Positions 14,425 to 23,233 of a DNA stretch of 64,000 nt are shown here, one piece after another (the stretch's first letter is position 1; every line of letters begins with the position of its first letter). Under the pieces are notes generated by a model. That model worked only from the letters and a program-made list of their open reading frames with translations, did no database searches and had not been told where the DNA came from. Position numbers and translations under genes: made by a program. This DNA is from DATAZK01 sp965199805 (GTDB lineage Bacteria > Actinomycetota > Actinomycetes > Frankiales > Frankiaceae): NCBI GenBank assembly GCA_965199805.1, contig CBDATO010000003.1:434001-498000 (forward strand). The letters run 5' to 3'.

Positions 14425-15267
14425 TCAGCCCCCGGGGTTGGTCATGCGCTCGTCGACGACATTGAGGACGACGTTGCCCACCTCGTCGTCCGGCAGCCGG
14501 CGATAGCCGTCGGCGGTCACCGCGGCGACCACCGGGTAGATCCGGCGAGTCAGGTCGGGCCCGCCGGTGGCGGAATCGTCGTCGGCCGCGTCGTACAGCG
14601 CGCCGATGGCCACCCGTACCGCCTCGGCCTCGGTCATGCCGACGCGGAACGTCTTCTTCATGGCGCCGCGGGCGAACAACGACCCGGAGCCGACCGAGTA
14701 GAAGTTGTTCTCCTCGTTGCGGCCACCGGTGACGTCGTAGGAGAAGATCCGCCCGAGGCCCGTCTCGAGGTCGAAGCCGACGAAGAGCGGGACAACGGCG
14801 AGGCCCTGCATGGCCATGCCGAGGTTGCCCCGGATCATCGTCGAGAGCCGGTTGGCCTTGCCGACCAGCGAGAGCGTGGTGCCCTCGATCTTCTCGTAGT
14901 GCTCGAGCTCGACCTGGAAGAGCCGGGTCATCTCGACGGCGAGGCCGGCGGTGCCGGCGATGCCGACCGCCGAATGCTCGTCACCGGGGAAGACCTTCTC
15001 GATGTCGCGCTGGGCGATGAGGTTGCCCATCGTCGCCCGGCGGTCACCGGCGATGATCACACCGGCCGGGAAGATGATCGCGACGATCGTGGTGCCGTGC
15101 GGCGCCTCGACCGCGGCAGCGGCAGGAAGCGCCCGTGCGGACGGCAGCAGGTCGGGCGCGGCCGTCGCGATGAAGTCGGTGAAGGACGAATTGCCCGGCG
15201 CCAGGAAGGCATCCGGCAGCCGTGGGCCTGACGCGAACGGATCGCGCACTCGGTAACTCCTCGTCAC
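14425..15267 (-). CDS. prcB: 20S proteasome beta subunit
   Basis: 280 residues with a propeptide of 58 residues ending in APHG before TTIVAIIFPAGVIIAGDRRA. Thr59 would become the N-terminal nucleophile after autocleavage; the catalytic Asp/Lys partners lie in GDRRATMG and DIEKVFP. The enzyme degrades proteins tagged with Pup and fed by the Arc ATPase. It is followed immediately by prcA. The upstream 230 bp contain tandem repeats and a strong hairpin. Confidence 0.98.
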   Translation of the reverse strand: MTRSYRVRDPFASGPRLPDAFLAPGNSSFTDFIATAAPDLLPSARALPAAAAVEAPHGTTIVAIIFPAGVIIAGDRRATMGNLIAQRDIEKVFPGDEHSAVGIAGTAGLAVEMTRLFQVELEHYEKIEGTTLSLVGKANRLSTMIRGNLGMAMQGLAVVPLFVGFDLETGLGRIFSYDVTGGRNEENNFYSVGSGSLFARGAMKKTFRVGMTEAEAVRVAIGALYDAADDDSATGGPDLTRRIYPVVAAVTADGYRRLPDDEVGNVVLNVVDERMTNPGG

Positions 15268-15272
15268 GGTTG

Positions 15273-15328
15273 GAATGTCGCGGTGTGGATGTCGCGGTGT
15301 GGATGTCGCGGTGTTGATGTCGCAGATG
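15273..15328. repeat. 14-bp tandem repeat upstream of prcB
   Basis: Three near-identical head-to-tail copies of a 14-bp unit (GAATGTCGCGGTGT at 15273-15286; GGATGTCGCGGTGT at 15287-15300 and 15301-15314) are followed by a degenerate fourth (15315-15328). The array begins 6 bp upstream of the prcB start codon. It could be replication slippage or a set of regulator sites. Confidence 0.8.
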
Positions 15329-15377
15329 TGCAGGTCGCGGACGTGGTGCAGCCCGCGGCAGCGGGCCGATGACGCCG

Positions 15378-15409
15378 CTGCCGGCCGATCACGAGCGATC
15401 GGCCGGCAG
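15378..15409 (-). terminator. Perfect 13-bp hairpin between pup and prcB
   Basis: CTGCCGGCCGATC (15378-15390) and its exact complement GATCGGCCGGCAG (15397-15409) are separated by a 6-base loop. There is no U-tract on either strand, as is common for actinobacterial hairpin terminators. It lies 90 bp after the pup stop and 110 bp before prcB, so it may partly end the pup transcript or protect it, uncoupling Pup from proteasome core levels. Confidence 0.6.
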
Positions 15410-15498
15410 GGCGGAACAGCTGGTGCGCTCAGTCCATCACAGCGGTACGACAGGGCGGCGTACCGGCTCCCCGGTGGCCGTCCCCGGTCGGAAGCTGG

Positions 15499-15714
15499 TT
15501 ACTGACCGCCCTTCTGGATGTAGCCGCGGACGAACTCCTCCGCGTTCTCCTCGAGCACGTCGTCGATGTCGTCGAGCAGGGCGTCGACGTCGTCGGCAAG
15601 CTTCTCGTGCCGCTCCTGGACGTCACTGCCGGCTTCTGCGGTGACCTCGGCCTCGTCGGACTCACCGCTGCGCCGTGAGGCGCGCTGCTGCCCTCCGCCT
15701 TCGCTGCTTGCCAT
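15499..15714 (-). CDS. pup: Prokaryotic ubiquitin-like protein Pup
   Basis: 71 residues, disordered and acidic, ending FVRGYIQKGGQ. The GGQ C-terminus means Gln must be deamidated to Glu by Dop before ligation to substrate lysines. The helical segment LADDVDALLDDIDDVLEENA is the part that pairs with the Arc coiled coil. Start chosen at ATG 15714, preceded by a strong GGGAGGG; the longer open frame is not coding. It sits between dop and prcB as in other actinobacteria. Confidence 0.98.
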   Translation of the reverse strand: MASSEGGGQQRASRRSGESDEAEVTAEAGSDVQERHEKLADDVDALLDDIDDVLEENAEEFVRGYIQKGGQ

Positions 15715-15820
15715 GGACCCTCCCTGGTACGGCTGACTGGACCTTACGTCTGGTGTCTTCCATCCCATCGCGGACGGCGGGCAGATGCCAAGCCCGACCC
15801 GCGGCGCCCTGCGGAGCGGC

Positions 15821-17335
15821 TCAGCCGGCGCCCAGGGCGTCCAGCAGGTCGACCGCCCGCGGGCACCGGTCGAGCAGCGCACCGACGTGGGCCTTCGTGC
15901 CACGCAGCGGCTCGAGCGTGGGCACCCGTTGCAGGGTGTCGCGTCCGACGTCGAAGATGACCGAGTCCCACGACGCCGCCGACACCTCGCTGGCGTACAG
16001 CTCGAGGCAGCGGCCGCGGAAGTACGCCCGGGTGTCCTCCGGCGGCTGCGTCATGGCCCGGGTGACGTCGGCCTCGTCGAGAAGGCGGTCGAACCGGCCG
16101 GTCGCGACCAGCCGGTTGTACAGGCCCTTGTCCGGACGCACGTCGCTGTACTGCAGGTCGACGAGCTGCAGCCGCGGCGAGCTCCAGTCCAGGCCGTCGC
16201 GCTCGCGGTAGCCCTCGAGGATCGACAGCTTGGCCACCCAGTCGAGCTCGCGGGACAGGCTCATCGGCTCGGTCTCGAGCCGGACGAGGGTCGATTCCCA
16301 GCGGGCCAGCACGTCGCGCGTCTGGTCGTCGGCGTCACTGCCCCACCGGTCCTCGACGAACTTGCGGGCCTGGTCGAGGTACTCCATCTGCAGCTGCACC
16401 GCGGTCATGGTGCGGCCGTCGCGCAGGGTGACCAGCTGCTTGAGCGTCGGGTCGTGGCTGACGGCGCGCAGGGTCGCCACCGGCGCCTCGAGCGTCAGAT
16501 CCGCCGCGAGCCAACCCGCCTCGATCATCGCGATGACGAGCGAGGTCGTACCCACCTTGAGGTAGGTCGACAGCTCGCTCATGTTGGCGTCACCGATGAT
16601 CACGTGCAGGCGGCGGTACTTCTCGGGATCCGCGTGCGGCTCGTCACGGGTGTTGATGATGGGCCGCTTTAGCGTCGTCTCCAGGCCGACCTCGACCTCG
16701 AAGAAGTCGGCGCGCTGGCTCAGCTGAAAGCCGTCGGTGCGCCCGTCGACGCCGATGCCCACCCGCCCCGCACCGGCAAAGACCTGCCGGCTGACGAAGA
16801 ACGGGATGAGATGCCGGATGACCTCGGCGAACGACGTGCTCCGCGACATCAGGTAGTTCTCGTGGCAGCCGTACGAGACGCCCTTGTTGTCGGTGTTGTT
16901 CTTGTACAGGTTGACCGCGGTGGTGCCGGGCACCGACAGCGCCCGGCGGGCGGCCTCGGCGACGATCCGCTCCCCCGCCTTGTCCCAGAGCACCACGTCG
17001 AGCGGCGAGGTGACCTCGGGGGTCGAGTACTCGGGGTGGGCGTGGTCGACGTAGAAGCGCGCGCCGTTGGTCAGGATGAGGTTCGCAAGACCCAGGTCGT
17101 CCTCGTTGGCCGGCGCGCTGGGGTCGGCGAGCGGAGGGGTCGCGGCCTCGAAGCCCCGCGCGTCACGCTGCGGAGACTCCTCCTCGAAGTCCCACCGGGC
17201 ACGCGAGGACCCGCCTGCACGAGGCGCGTAGCTCGTGACCACCAGGGACGACGCCTGCATCGCATTGAGCGACGGGGAACCCGGTACGGAGATGCCGAAC
17301 TCGGTCTCCGCGCCCATGATCCGCCGCACACTCAT
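15821..17335 (-). CDS. dop: Pup deamidase / depupylase
   Basis: 504 residues of the glutamine synthetase-like Dop/PafA family. N-terminal RRIMGAETEFGIS holds the metal-binding glutamates. FYVDHAHPEYSTPEVTSP and NLYKNNTDNKGVSYGCHENY are characteristic of the nucleotide and Pup site. The segment of about 40 residues after TSYAPRAGG (RARWDFEEESPQRDARG) fits the Dop-specific loop, which distinguishes it from PafA. It converts Pup-Gln to Pup-Glu and removes Pup from conjugates. Immediately upstream of pup. Confidence 0.96.
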   Translation of the reverse strand: MSVRRIMGAETEFGISVPGSPSLNAMQASSLVVTSYAPRAGGSSRARWDFEEESPQRDARGFEAATPPLADPSAPANEDDLGLANLILTNGARFYVDHAHPEYSTPEVTSPLDVVLWDKAGERIVAEAARRALSVPGTTAVNLYKNNTDNKGVSYGCHENYLMSRSTSFAEVIRHLIPFFVSRQVFAGAGRVGIGVDGRTDGFQLSQRADFFEVEVGLETTLKRPIINTRDEPHADPEKYRRLHVIIGDANMSELSTYLKVGTTSLVIAMIEAGWLAADLTLEAPVATLRAVSHDPTLKQLVTLRDGRTMTAVQLQMEYLDQARKFVEDRWGSDADDQTRDVLARWESTLVRLETEPMSLSRELDWVAKLSILEGYRERDGLDWSSPRLQLVDLQYSDVRPDKGLYNRLVATGRFDRLLDEADVTRAMTQPPEDTRAYFRGRCLELYASEVSAASWDSVIFDVGRDTLQRVPTLEPLRGTKAHVGALLDRCPRAVDLLDALGAG

Positions 17336-17404
17336 GGATTCAGCCTAGGCGCAGGCGCGGCCCACGGCTCCTCATTGCCGGTGGGGCGCGCCGCAGGCGG
17401 CAGG

Positions 17405-17950
17405 TCAGTCGTCGGAACGGAGTGCCGGCGCATGGCGATGGCGGAGGTGCTGCACCTCGTGATGGCGGTCGCCGCCCGGCGCGTAGGGGTTGCCAAGCCG
17501 GGGACGCTGCCCCGAATGGGACCGGGGATGGCCGCCACGGGCGAGATTGCGGCGGGAGTGCACGAAGAAGAACAGCGGGATGAGTATGAAGCCCGGGCCA
17601 GGGCTCCCCACGGCGATGATCGCCGCAACAACGATGGCCACGAAGCAGGCCGCGAAGATCATCTGCCGCTGGTTCAACCGCCGCCAGAAGTCAGCCGTCG
17701 GCTCGGCCTTGGCGAGCGTGACCGCCGGCGGCGCTGCCGGCAGGTCGTGGAACAGCGTGTCCAGCTCACCGCGGGTGCGCGCCGAGTACGCCACACCCAG
17801 CCGCTCGTCCAGCTCCGTCCAGGTCAGACGGCCCTGGCTGAAGTGGTCCTGCAGCAGGGTCGCCGCGGCCTGGCGCTCGGCATCACCGACGCGCAGCCCG
17901 ACCGCACTCGACTGCCGAGCACCAAAACCTGCTGACTCGTCGGCTGCCAT
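17405..17950 (-). CDS. DUF1707 membrane protein
   Basis: 181 residues. Residues 18-70 (LRVGDAERQAAATLLQDHFS, then GRLTWTELDERLGVAYSA and ARTRGELDTLFHDLP) are a DUF1707 domain. Two hydrophobic segments follow around residues 95-130 (MIFAACFVAIVVAAIIAVGS; GFILIPLFFFVHS), then a His/Arg-rich tail. It lies between arc and dop on the same strand, 72 bp from the arc stop, so it may be cotranscribed with the proteasome genes. Role unknown. Confidence 0.9.
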   Translation of the reverse strand: MAADESAGFGARQSSAVGLRVGDAERQAAATLLQDHFSQGRLTWTELDERLGVAYSARTRGELDTLFHDLPAAPPAVTLAKAEPTADFWRRLNQRQMIFAACFVAIVVAAIIAVGSPGPGFILIPLFFFVHSRRNLARGGHPRSHSGQRPRLGNPYAPGGDRHHEVQHLRHRHAPALRSDD

Positions 17951-18022
17951 GCCACCTCCGCTGGTCGGACCCCGGGTGCGGTGCGTCCCTGCCTCGATGA
18001 TTACACCGTTGCATGTGAAGAG

Positions 18023-19816
18023 CTAGAGGTATTGCCCTGTGTTCGCCACGGTGTCGATGGACTTGCCGGCCGCGTTGCCCTTGCCACCGGTGACGAGCGT
18101 GCGGATGTAGACGATCCGCTCGCCCTTCTTGCCACTGATCCGCGCCCAGTCGTCGGGGTTGGTGGTGTTGGGCAGGTCCTCGTTCTCCTTGAACTCGTCC
18201 AGGCACGCGTTGAGCAGGTGGGAGAGCCGAAGCCCTTTCTGCCCGGTCTCCAGGAAGGCCTTGACCGCCATCTTCTTGCCGCGCGCCACGATGTTTTCGA
18301 TCATGGCTCCGGAGTTGAAGTCCTTGAAGAACAGGACCTCTTTGTCACCGTTGGCGTACGTGACCTCGAGGAAGCGGTTCTCGTCGGACTCGCTGTACAT
18401 CCGCTCGACGGTGCGCTGGATCATCGCCTCGCACGTGGCCTCGCGGTTGCCGCCGTTCTCGAGCAGGTCGTCGGCGTGCAGTGGCAGGCTCGGGATCACG
18501 TACTTGGAGAAGATGTCGCGCGCCGACTCGGCGTCGGGACGCTCCACTTTGATCTTCACGTCGAGTCGGCCGGGCCGCAGGATGGCGGGGTCGATCATGT
18601 CTTCACGGTTGGAGGCACCAATGACCACGACATTCTCGAGCAGCTCGACGCCGTCGATCTCGGCGAGCAGCTGCGGCACGATCGTGTTCTCGACGTCCGA
18701 GCTCACCCCGCTGCCACGCGTCCGGAAGATCGAGTCCATCTCGTCGAAGAAGACGATCACCGGCATGCCTTCGGACGCCTTCTCACGCGCTCGCTGGAAC
18801 ACCAACCGGATCTGACGCTCGGTCTCGCCGACGAACTTGTTGAGCAGCTCGGGGCCCTTGATGTTGAGGAAGAACGCGCGACCGTCGCCCTTGCCGCTCT
18901 GCTCGGCGACCTTCTTGGCCAGCGAGTTGGCGACCGCCTTGGCGATCAGCGTCTTGCCGCAGCCGGGAGGGCCGTAGAGCAGCACACCCTTCGGCGGCTT
19001 CAGCTGGTGCTCGGCGAAGAGCTCCTTGTGCAGGAAGGGCAGCTCGACGGCGTCCTGGATCGACTCGATCTGCGCCGCGAGGCCGCCGATGGCGGTGTAC
19101 GCCACATCCGGCACCTCCTCGAGGACGAGCTCCTCGACCTCGGACTTCGGAACCCGCTCGTACGCCCACCCGCTGCGGGTGTCGACGAGCAGTGAGTCGC
19201 CGCTGCGGAGCGGACCGTCCATGAGCGGGCCCGCGAGGTGCACGACGCGCTCCTCGTCGGCATGCGCCGTGACGAGGGCCCGGTCACCGCCCTCGAGCAC
19301 CTCTTTGACGAGGACGACCTCGCCCTGACGCTCGAAGTCGAGCGCGCGGACGACGTTCATGGCCTCGTTGAGCATGACCTCCTGGCCACGCTGCAGCGTC
19401 TTGATGTCGACCGCCGGAGAGATCGTGACCCGCAGCTTGCGGCCCTGGGTGAAGACGTCGACCGCGCCTTCGTCCTCGAATGCCTCCAGGAAGACGCCGT
19501 AGCCGCTCGGGGGCTGCGCGAGCTTGTCGACCTCTTCCTTCAGCGCGATCACCTGGTCACGCGCCTCACGCAGGGTGGCGACGAGCTTCTCGTTCTGGCC
19601 CACCAGGCTGCGCATGCGTGCCTGGGACTCGCCGAGGCGTTCCTCCAGCACACGGGCCATGCGAGGCGACTCGGTGAGCCGGCTGCGAAGCCCGGCCATC
19701 TCCTCTTCGAGGAACGCGATCTGCGTACGCAGCTGCGCGGCCTCCTGCTCGAGAGCCTTGACGTCGGACGAGCCTTCACCACCGCGTGCGCCAGCGTTAG
19801 AACGAGGTCCAGCCAT
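18023..19816 (-). CDS. arc: Proteasomal AAA ATPase Arc (Mpa)
   Basis: 597 residues from ATG at 19816, preceded by GGAGGTGA. An N-terminal coiled coil (around 18-100), which captures Pup, is followed by OB domains, then the AAA module with Walker A GPPGCGKT (around 281-288), Walker B VIVFFDEMDS (around 355) and the second region of homology ILRPGRLD. The C-terminus ends TGQYL, the penultimate-Tyr docking motif that opens the 20S gate. It unfolds pupylated proteins and threads them into PrcAB. The 50 extra upstream codons run against the divergent promoter region and were dropped. Confidence 0.97.
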   Translation of the reverse strand: MAGPRSNAGARGGEGSSDVKALEQEAAQLRTQIAFLEEEMAGLRSRLTESPRMARVLEERLGESQARMRSLVGQNEKLVATLREARDQVIALKEEVDKLAQPPSGYGVFLEAFEDEGAVDVFTQGRKLRVTISPAVDIKTLQRGQEVMLNEAMNVVRALDFERQGEVVLVKEVLEGGDRALVTAHADEERVVHLAGPLMDGPLRSGDSLLVDTRSGWAYERVPKSEVEELVLEEVPDVAYTAIGGLAAQIESIQDAVELPFLHKELFAEHQLKPPKGVLLYGPPGCGKTLIAKAVANSLAKKVAEQSGKGDGRAFFLNIKGPELLNKFVGETERQIRLVFQRAREKASEGMPVIVFFDEMDSIFRTRGSGVSSDVENTIVPQLLAEIDGVELLENVVVIGASNREDMIDPAILRPGRLDVKIKVERPDAESARDIFSKYVIPSLPLHADDLLENGGNREATCEAMIQRTVERMYSESDENRFLEVTYANGDKEVLFFKDFNSGAMIENIVARGKKMAVKAFLETGQKGLRLSHLLNACLDEFKENEDLPNTTNPDDWARISGKKGERIVYIRTLVTGGKGNAAGKSIDTVANTGQYL

Positions 19817-20014
19817 GGCCGTCACCTCCCCGGTCGGGTCGAAAGCCAACATTAACCGTTCACGCAGGCGTACCGCTCGGGCCGGCGGGTGCCGGTACGA
19901 GACTTCGCGTGGGGCGAACATAACGTCCTGGCGACCTGCTGCAAGGGCGACCGGCCGACGCCGCACCGCCTCGCGTTCCGGCGCAAGTGCGGCGACGTTG
20001 CTAGCGTCTTACCC

Positions 20015-20275
20015 ATGCGCGTTCGCGTCGACCAGGACAAATGCACCGGTGACGGCCTTTGCGTGCAGTACGCGGCCGAGGTCTTCGAGTTCGACATCGA
20101 CGGCCTGGCCTACGTCAAGGCCCCGGACGGGGAGCTGCTCACGGCTCCCGGGGCTGACGTCCACGTACCCGCCACGCTCAAGCTCGAGGTCATCGATGCC
20201 GCCGAGCAGTGCCCCGGTGAATGCATCTACGTCACCAACACCGACGGCTCGGTGATCGGCGGCCCGACCGCCTGA
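20015..20275 (+). CDS. Ferredoxin, probably [3Fe-4S]
   Basis: 86 residues from ATG at 20015. The binding pattern is DKCTGDGLC near residue 10 and QCPGEC near residue 70, the single-cluster layout of actinobacterial ferredoxins that pass electrons to cytochromes P450 or other oxygenases. No P450 gene is in the window. Divergent from arc across about 200 bp (19817-20014) in which I see no other gene, and convergent with trmI. Confidence 0.9.
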   Translation: MRVRVDQDKCTGDGLCVQYAAEVFEFDIDGLAYVKAPDGELLTAPGADVHVPATLKLEVIDAAEQCPGECIYVTNTDGSVIGGPTA

Positions 20276-20291
20276 CCCGGCAGGTCGTCGG

Positions 20292-21242
20292 TCAGCCGAC
20301 GTTCTCGGCCGGGGCGGCGTCGGTGACCGCTCGCGCACCCTTCGACGCCCGGGTACGCCGGGTGGGCGGGCGCACGCCCGGTGCCATCCGGCGGGCGGTC
20401 ATGAGGAAGCCGGTGTGGCCGACCATCCGATGGTCGGGACGCACGGCGAGACCGTCCACGTGCCAGCCGCGCACCATGCTCTCCCACGAGGACGGCTCGG
20501 CGTAGGCCGCGCTCTCGCGGACGGCCTCGACCATGCGTGACAGCTGTGTGGTGGTGGCGACGTAAGCGCAGACGAGCCCGCCGGGGATGAGCGCGGCCGT
20601 CACGGTCGCGAGCACCTCCCACGGCGCGAGCATGTCGAGCATGACCCGGTCGACCTCCGGCAGCGCGGGGCCGCCGCCCTCGACGGCGTCGTCACCCGCC
20701 AGCCCGACGTCGCCGATCCGGCACTCCCAGGCGGGGTGGGGCGCGCCGAAGAAGGTCTCGACGTTCTTCGCAGCGATCTCGGCGAAGTCGCTGCGCCGCT
20801 CGTACGAAAGGACCCGGCCTGTGGGCCCGACCGCGCGCAGCAGCGAACAGGTCAGCGCACCGCTGCCGGCGCCGGCCTCGAGCACCCGGGCCCCCGGGAA
20901 GATGTCGGCGTAGCCCACGATCTGGGCGGCGTCCTTGGGATACACCACAGTGGCGCCGCGCGGCATCGCCAGCACGAAGTCGTTGAGCAGGGGTCGGAAC
21001 GCGACATACGGCGTGCCTCCGGTGCTGAGGACGACGATGCCTTCCGGCCGTCCGATCAGCGCGTCGTGCTCGATGGCCCCCTTGTGGGTGTGGAACTGCT
21101 TGCCGGCGACGAGCAGCACCGTGTGCCGGCGGGCCTTGTCGTCGGTGAGCTGCACCCGGTCACCGACGCGGAAGTCTCCCCGCGGCGGCGGCGGGAGGCC
21201 GGGCGCACCGGGTGTGGTCAGGTCGTCCTGGGCCGCGCTCAC
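20292..21242 (-). CDS. trmI: tRNA (adenine-N1)-methyltransferase
   Basis: 316 residues. The N-terminal small domain (FRVGDRVQLTDDKARRHTVL) is followed by the Rossmann methyltransferase with SAM motif VLEAGAGSGALTCSLL (around 120) and motif ADIFPGARVLEAG. TrmI makes m1A58 in the T loop of tRNA. The C-terminus is basic. It is coupled to the upstream M50 protease by a 4-bp overlap, and its position beside arc is conserved in actinobacteria. Confidence 0.95.
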   Translation of the reverse strand: MSAAQDDLTTPGAPGLPPPPRGDFRVGDRVQLTDDKARRHTVLLVAGKQFHTHKGAIEHDALIGRPEGIVVLSTGGTPYVAFRPLLNDFVLAMPRGATVVYPKDAAQIVGYADIFPGARVLEAGAGSGALTCSLLRAVGPTGRVLSYERRSDFAEIAAKNVETFFGAPHPAWECRIGDVGLAGDDAVEGGGPALPEVDRVMLDMLAPWEVLATVTAALIPGGLVCAYVATTTQLSRMVEAVRESAAYAEPSSWESMVRGWHVDGLAVRPDHRMVGHTGFLMTARRMAPGVRPPTRRTRASKGARAVTDAAPAENVG

Positions 21243-22390
21243 CGGCCGGCGAGACGGGCGGCGGCAGCGGGATCGATGCGGGCGACGACGTCGACCATCA
21301 CGAGCACGCCGGTCAGGTGGCCGTCAGGCGCCTGCACGACGTACTCCGACGCCGGTACCTGGGACAGCCGGTTCATGAGTTCCTCTCCCTCGAGGTCTTG
21401 CGGGATGCGCATGCTCTCCTCGATGGGCCGGGAGACAGCGTTGATCGTGGTCCAGGGACGCCGGTCGGGCGGGACGGCATCGGCCGCCGCGCCGTTCATG
21501 ACCGCCCACGGGCGTCCGCTGCTGTCGGCGACGATGACCGCGGTGAGCCCCTGCATCTCGGCTCGGCGCAGCGCCTCCGACAGCGGCAGGTTGGCGTCGA
21601 CGGTCACCGCGCGACGGGCCACTCCCCCGGCGGTCAGACCGGGGAGGCGCTCGACGATACGGGTTCGGTTGAGTGCGTTCCACGCGCCCATGGCGAGGAC
21701 GCCGGCCAGGACCAGCCAGTAGATGATGTAGCCGCCGCTGCTGCCCGAGTTGAGCGCCCAGATGCCGAGGACGGCGGCGACGACGAAGCCCGCGTACGCC
21801 CCCGCCCGCACACCCTGGCTGCGGCTGCCGGTCACCTTCCACACGCCGGACGCAAAGGCCTGCCCACCGTCCAGCGGCAGCCCCGGCAGCAGGTTGAAGA
21901 TCGCCAGGGCGATGTTCACGTAGGCGATCGACAGGACGATGAAGCCGACGTCGGTGTTGGGGTCGACGTACTGGTAGACGATCGTGCCAACGACGCCGAA
22001 GAACACGTTGACCATCGGGCCGCTGACCGAGACCAGGAAGCTGCGCAGCGGGGTCTGCGGCTCGGGCCGGAACTCGGTGATGCCCACGAACCCGTAGATG
22101 GTGATCGCCTCGACCTCGAAGCGCAGGCGCTTCGCCACCAGGGCGTGGCCGAGCTCGTGGAGCGTGATGAACACCATCGTGAGCAGGGCCGCGACGAGAC
22201 CGAGCCCGTACGTGTGGGCGTCCGACGACCGGCCGACCCGGTCCTCGGCGAGCGGGACGAAGGTAGCGGCCAGGAAGACGACGAAGACGATGGTGAACGG
22301 CGAGACGTAGATCGGGATCCCCCGAACCATCAGCACACGCAGACCGCGGCCGGGCACGGACCTCGGCGGGGACGGCGGTGGTGAGCTCAC
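21239..22390 (-). CDS. Site-2 (M50) membrane metalloprotease with CBS domains
   Basis: 383 residues. About six hydrophobic segments carry the zinc motif HELGHALVAK (around residue 78) and the third-ligand motif NLLPGLPLDGGQ (around 165). The C-terminal part (around 245-380) is a CBS pair (LPLSEALRRAEMQGLTAVIV). Such Rip3-like proteases cut transmembrane proteins, often anti-sigma factors. 4-bp overlap with trmI. The start is 1 bp from the first in-frame ATG of the divergent ABC transporter frame. Confidence 0.93.
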   Translation of the reverse strand: MSSPPPSPPRSVPGRGLRVLMVRGIPIYVSPFTIVFVVFLAATFVPLAEDRVGRSSDAHTYGLGLVAALLTMVFITLHELGHALVAKRLRFEVEAITIYGFVGITEFRPEPQTPLRSFLVSVSGPMVNVFFGVVGTIVYQYVDPNTDVGFIVLSIAYVNIALAIFNLLPGLPLDGGQAFASGVWKVTGSRSQGVRAGAYAGFVVAAVLGIWALNSGSSGGYIIYWLVLAGVLAMGAWNALNRTRIVERLPGLTAGGVARRAVTVDANLPLSEALRRAEMQGLTAVIVADSSGRPWAVMNGAAADAVPPDRRPWTTINAVSRPIEESMRIPQDLEGEELMNRLSQVPASEYVVQAPDGHLTGVLVMVDVVARIDPAAAARLAGR

Positions 22391-22423
22391 ATGTCGATGG
22401 TGTCAGACGCGGTGGCCGAAGGT

Positions 22424-22443
22424 GCGTCACCGTACGGTGACGC
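22424..22443. promoter_or_regulatory. Perfect 20-bp palindrome at the ABC transporter start
   Basis: GCGTCACCGTACGGTGACGC reads identically on both strands and ends 1 bp before the GTG start at 22445. A regulator dimer bound here would block transcription or initiation of the exporter operon, and the site also lies close to the promoter of the divergent M50 protease. It includes GGTGA, which may double as Shine-Dalgarno. Confidence 0.65.
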
Positions 22444-22444
22444 T

Positions 22445-23233
22445 GTGAGCAGCCCGATCGCCGCCAGCCGCCCCGCGCCCCGTTCGGCCGTCCGCGCCAT
22501 GGACGTCACCAAGGAGTACGGCACCGGGGAGAACACGGTGTCGGCCCTGCGCCGGGTCAGCGTCGACTTCCCGTCCGGCGTCTTCTCGGCGATCATGGGG
22601 CCGTCCGGCTCGGGCAAGTCGACCCTCATGCACTGCCTCGCCGGACTCGACCGCGTCACCGGCGGACAGGTCTGGCTGAACGGCGGCAAGGGCGAGGCCG
22701 CGGTCGAGCTCTCCTCGCTGGGCGACCGCAAGCTGACGCAGCTGCGGCGCGATCGGATCGGCTTCATCTTCCAGCAGTTCAACCTGCTGCCCACGCTGAC
22801 GGCCGCGGAGAACATCCGGCTGCCGCTCGACATCGCGGGCCGCAAGGTCGACAAGGCGTGGTTTGACACGGTCGTGAAGACGCTCGGCCTCGCGGACCGG
22901 TTGAACCACCGTCCCAGCCAGATGTCGGGCGGCCAGGTGCAGCGCGTGGCCTGCGCGCGCGCCATCGTCAGCCGGCCGGCCGTCATCTTCGCCGACGAGC
23001 CGACCGGCAACCTCGACTCGCGCTCCAGCGCCGAGGTGCTGGGCTTCCTGCGCAATTCGGTACGCGAGCTCGGCCAGACCGTGATCATGGTGACGCACGA
23101 TCCCACCTCGGCCGCGTACGCCGACCAGGTCGTCTTCCTGGGTGACGGCCGCATCGTCGACGGCATGTCGGACCCGACCGCCGAGCGGGTGCTCGACCGG
23201 ATGAAGTCGCTCGACACGGCCGGACGCACCTGA
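22445..23233 (+). CDS. ABC exporter ATP-binding protein (MacB/LolD type)
   Basis: 262 residues from GTG 22445; ATG 22391 is in frame but would abut the divergent gene and span the palindrome. Walker A GPSGSGKST, Q-loop FIFQQFNLLP, signature MSGGQVQRVA, Walker B VIFADEPTGNLDS and the H-switch MVTHD are all intact. It powers the FtsX-type permease encoded next, with which it shares a TGATG junction. Substrates of such exporters include lipoproteins, peptides and antibiotics. Confidence 0.93.
   Translation: MSSPIAASRPAPRSAVRAMDVTKEYGTGENTVSALRRVSVDFPSGVFSAIMGPSGSGKSTLMHCLAGLDRVTGGQVWLNGGKGEAAVELSSLGDRKLTQLRRDRIGFIFQQFNLLPTLTAAENIRLPLDIAGRKVDKAWFDTVVKTLGLADRLNHRPSQMSGGQVQRVACARAIVSRPAVIFADEPTGNLDSRSSAEVLGFLRNSVRELGQTVIMVTHDPTSAAYADQVVFLGDGRIVDGMSDPTAERVLDRMKSLDTAGRT

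Noticed and set aside
15273..15328. CRISPR-like appearance of the repeats upstream of prcB
   Set aside because: Units are head-to-tail without spacers and only 14 bp long; no cas genes. It is a simple tandem repeat.
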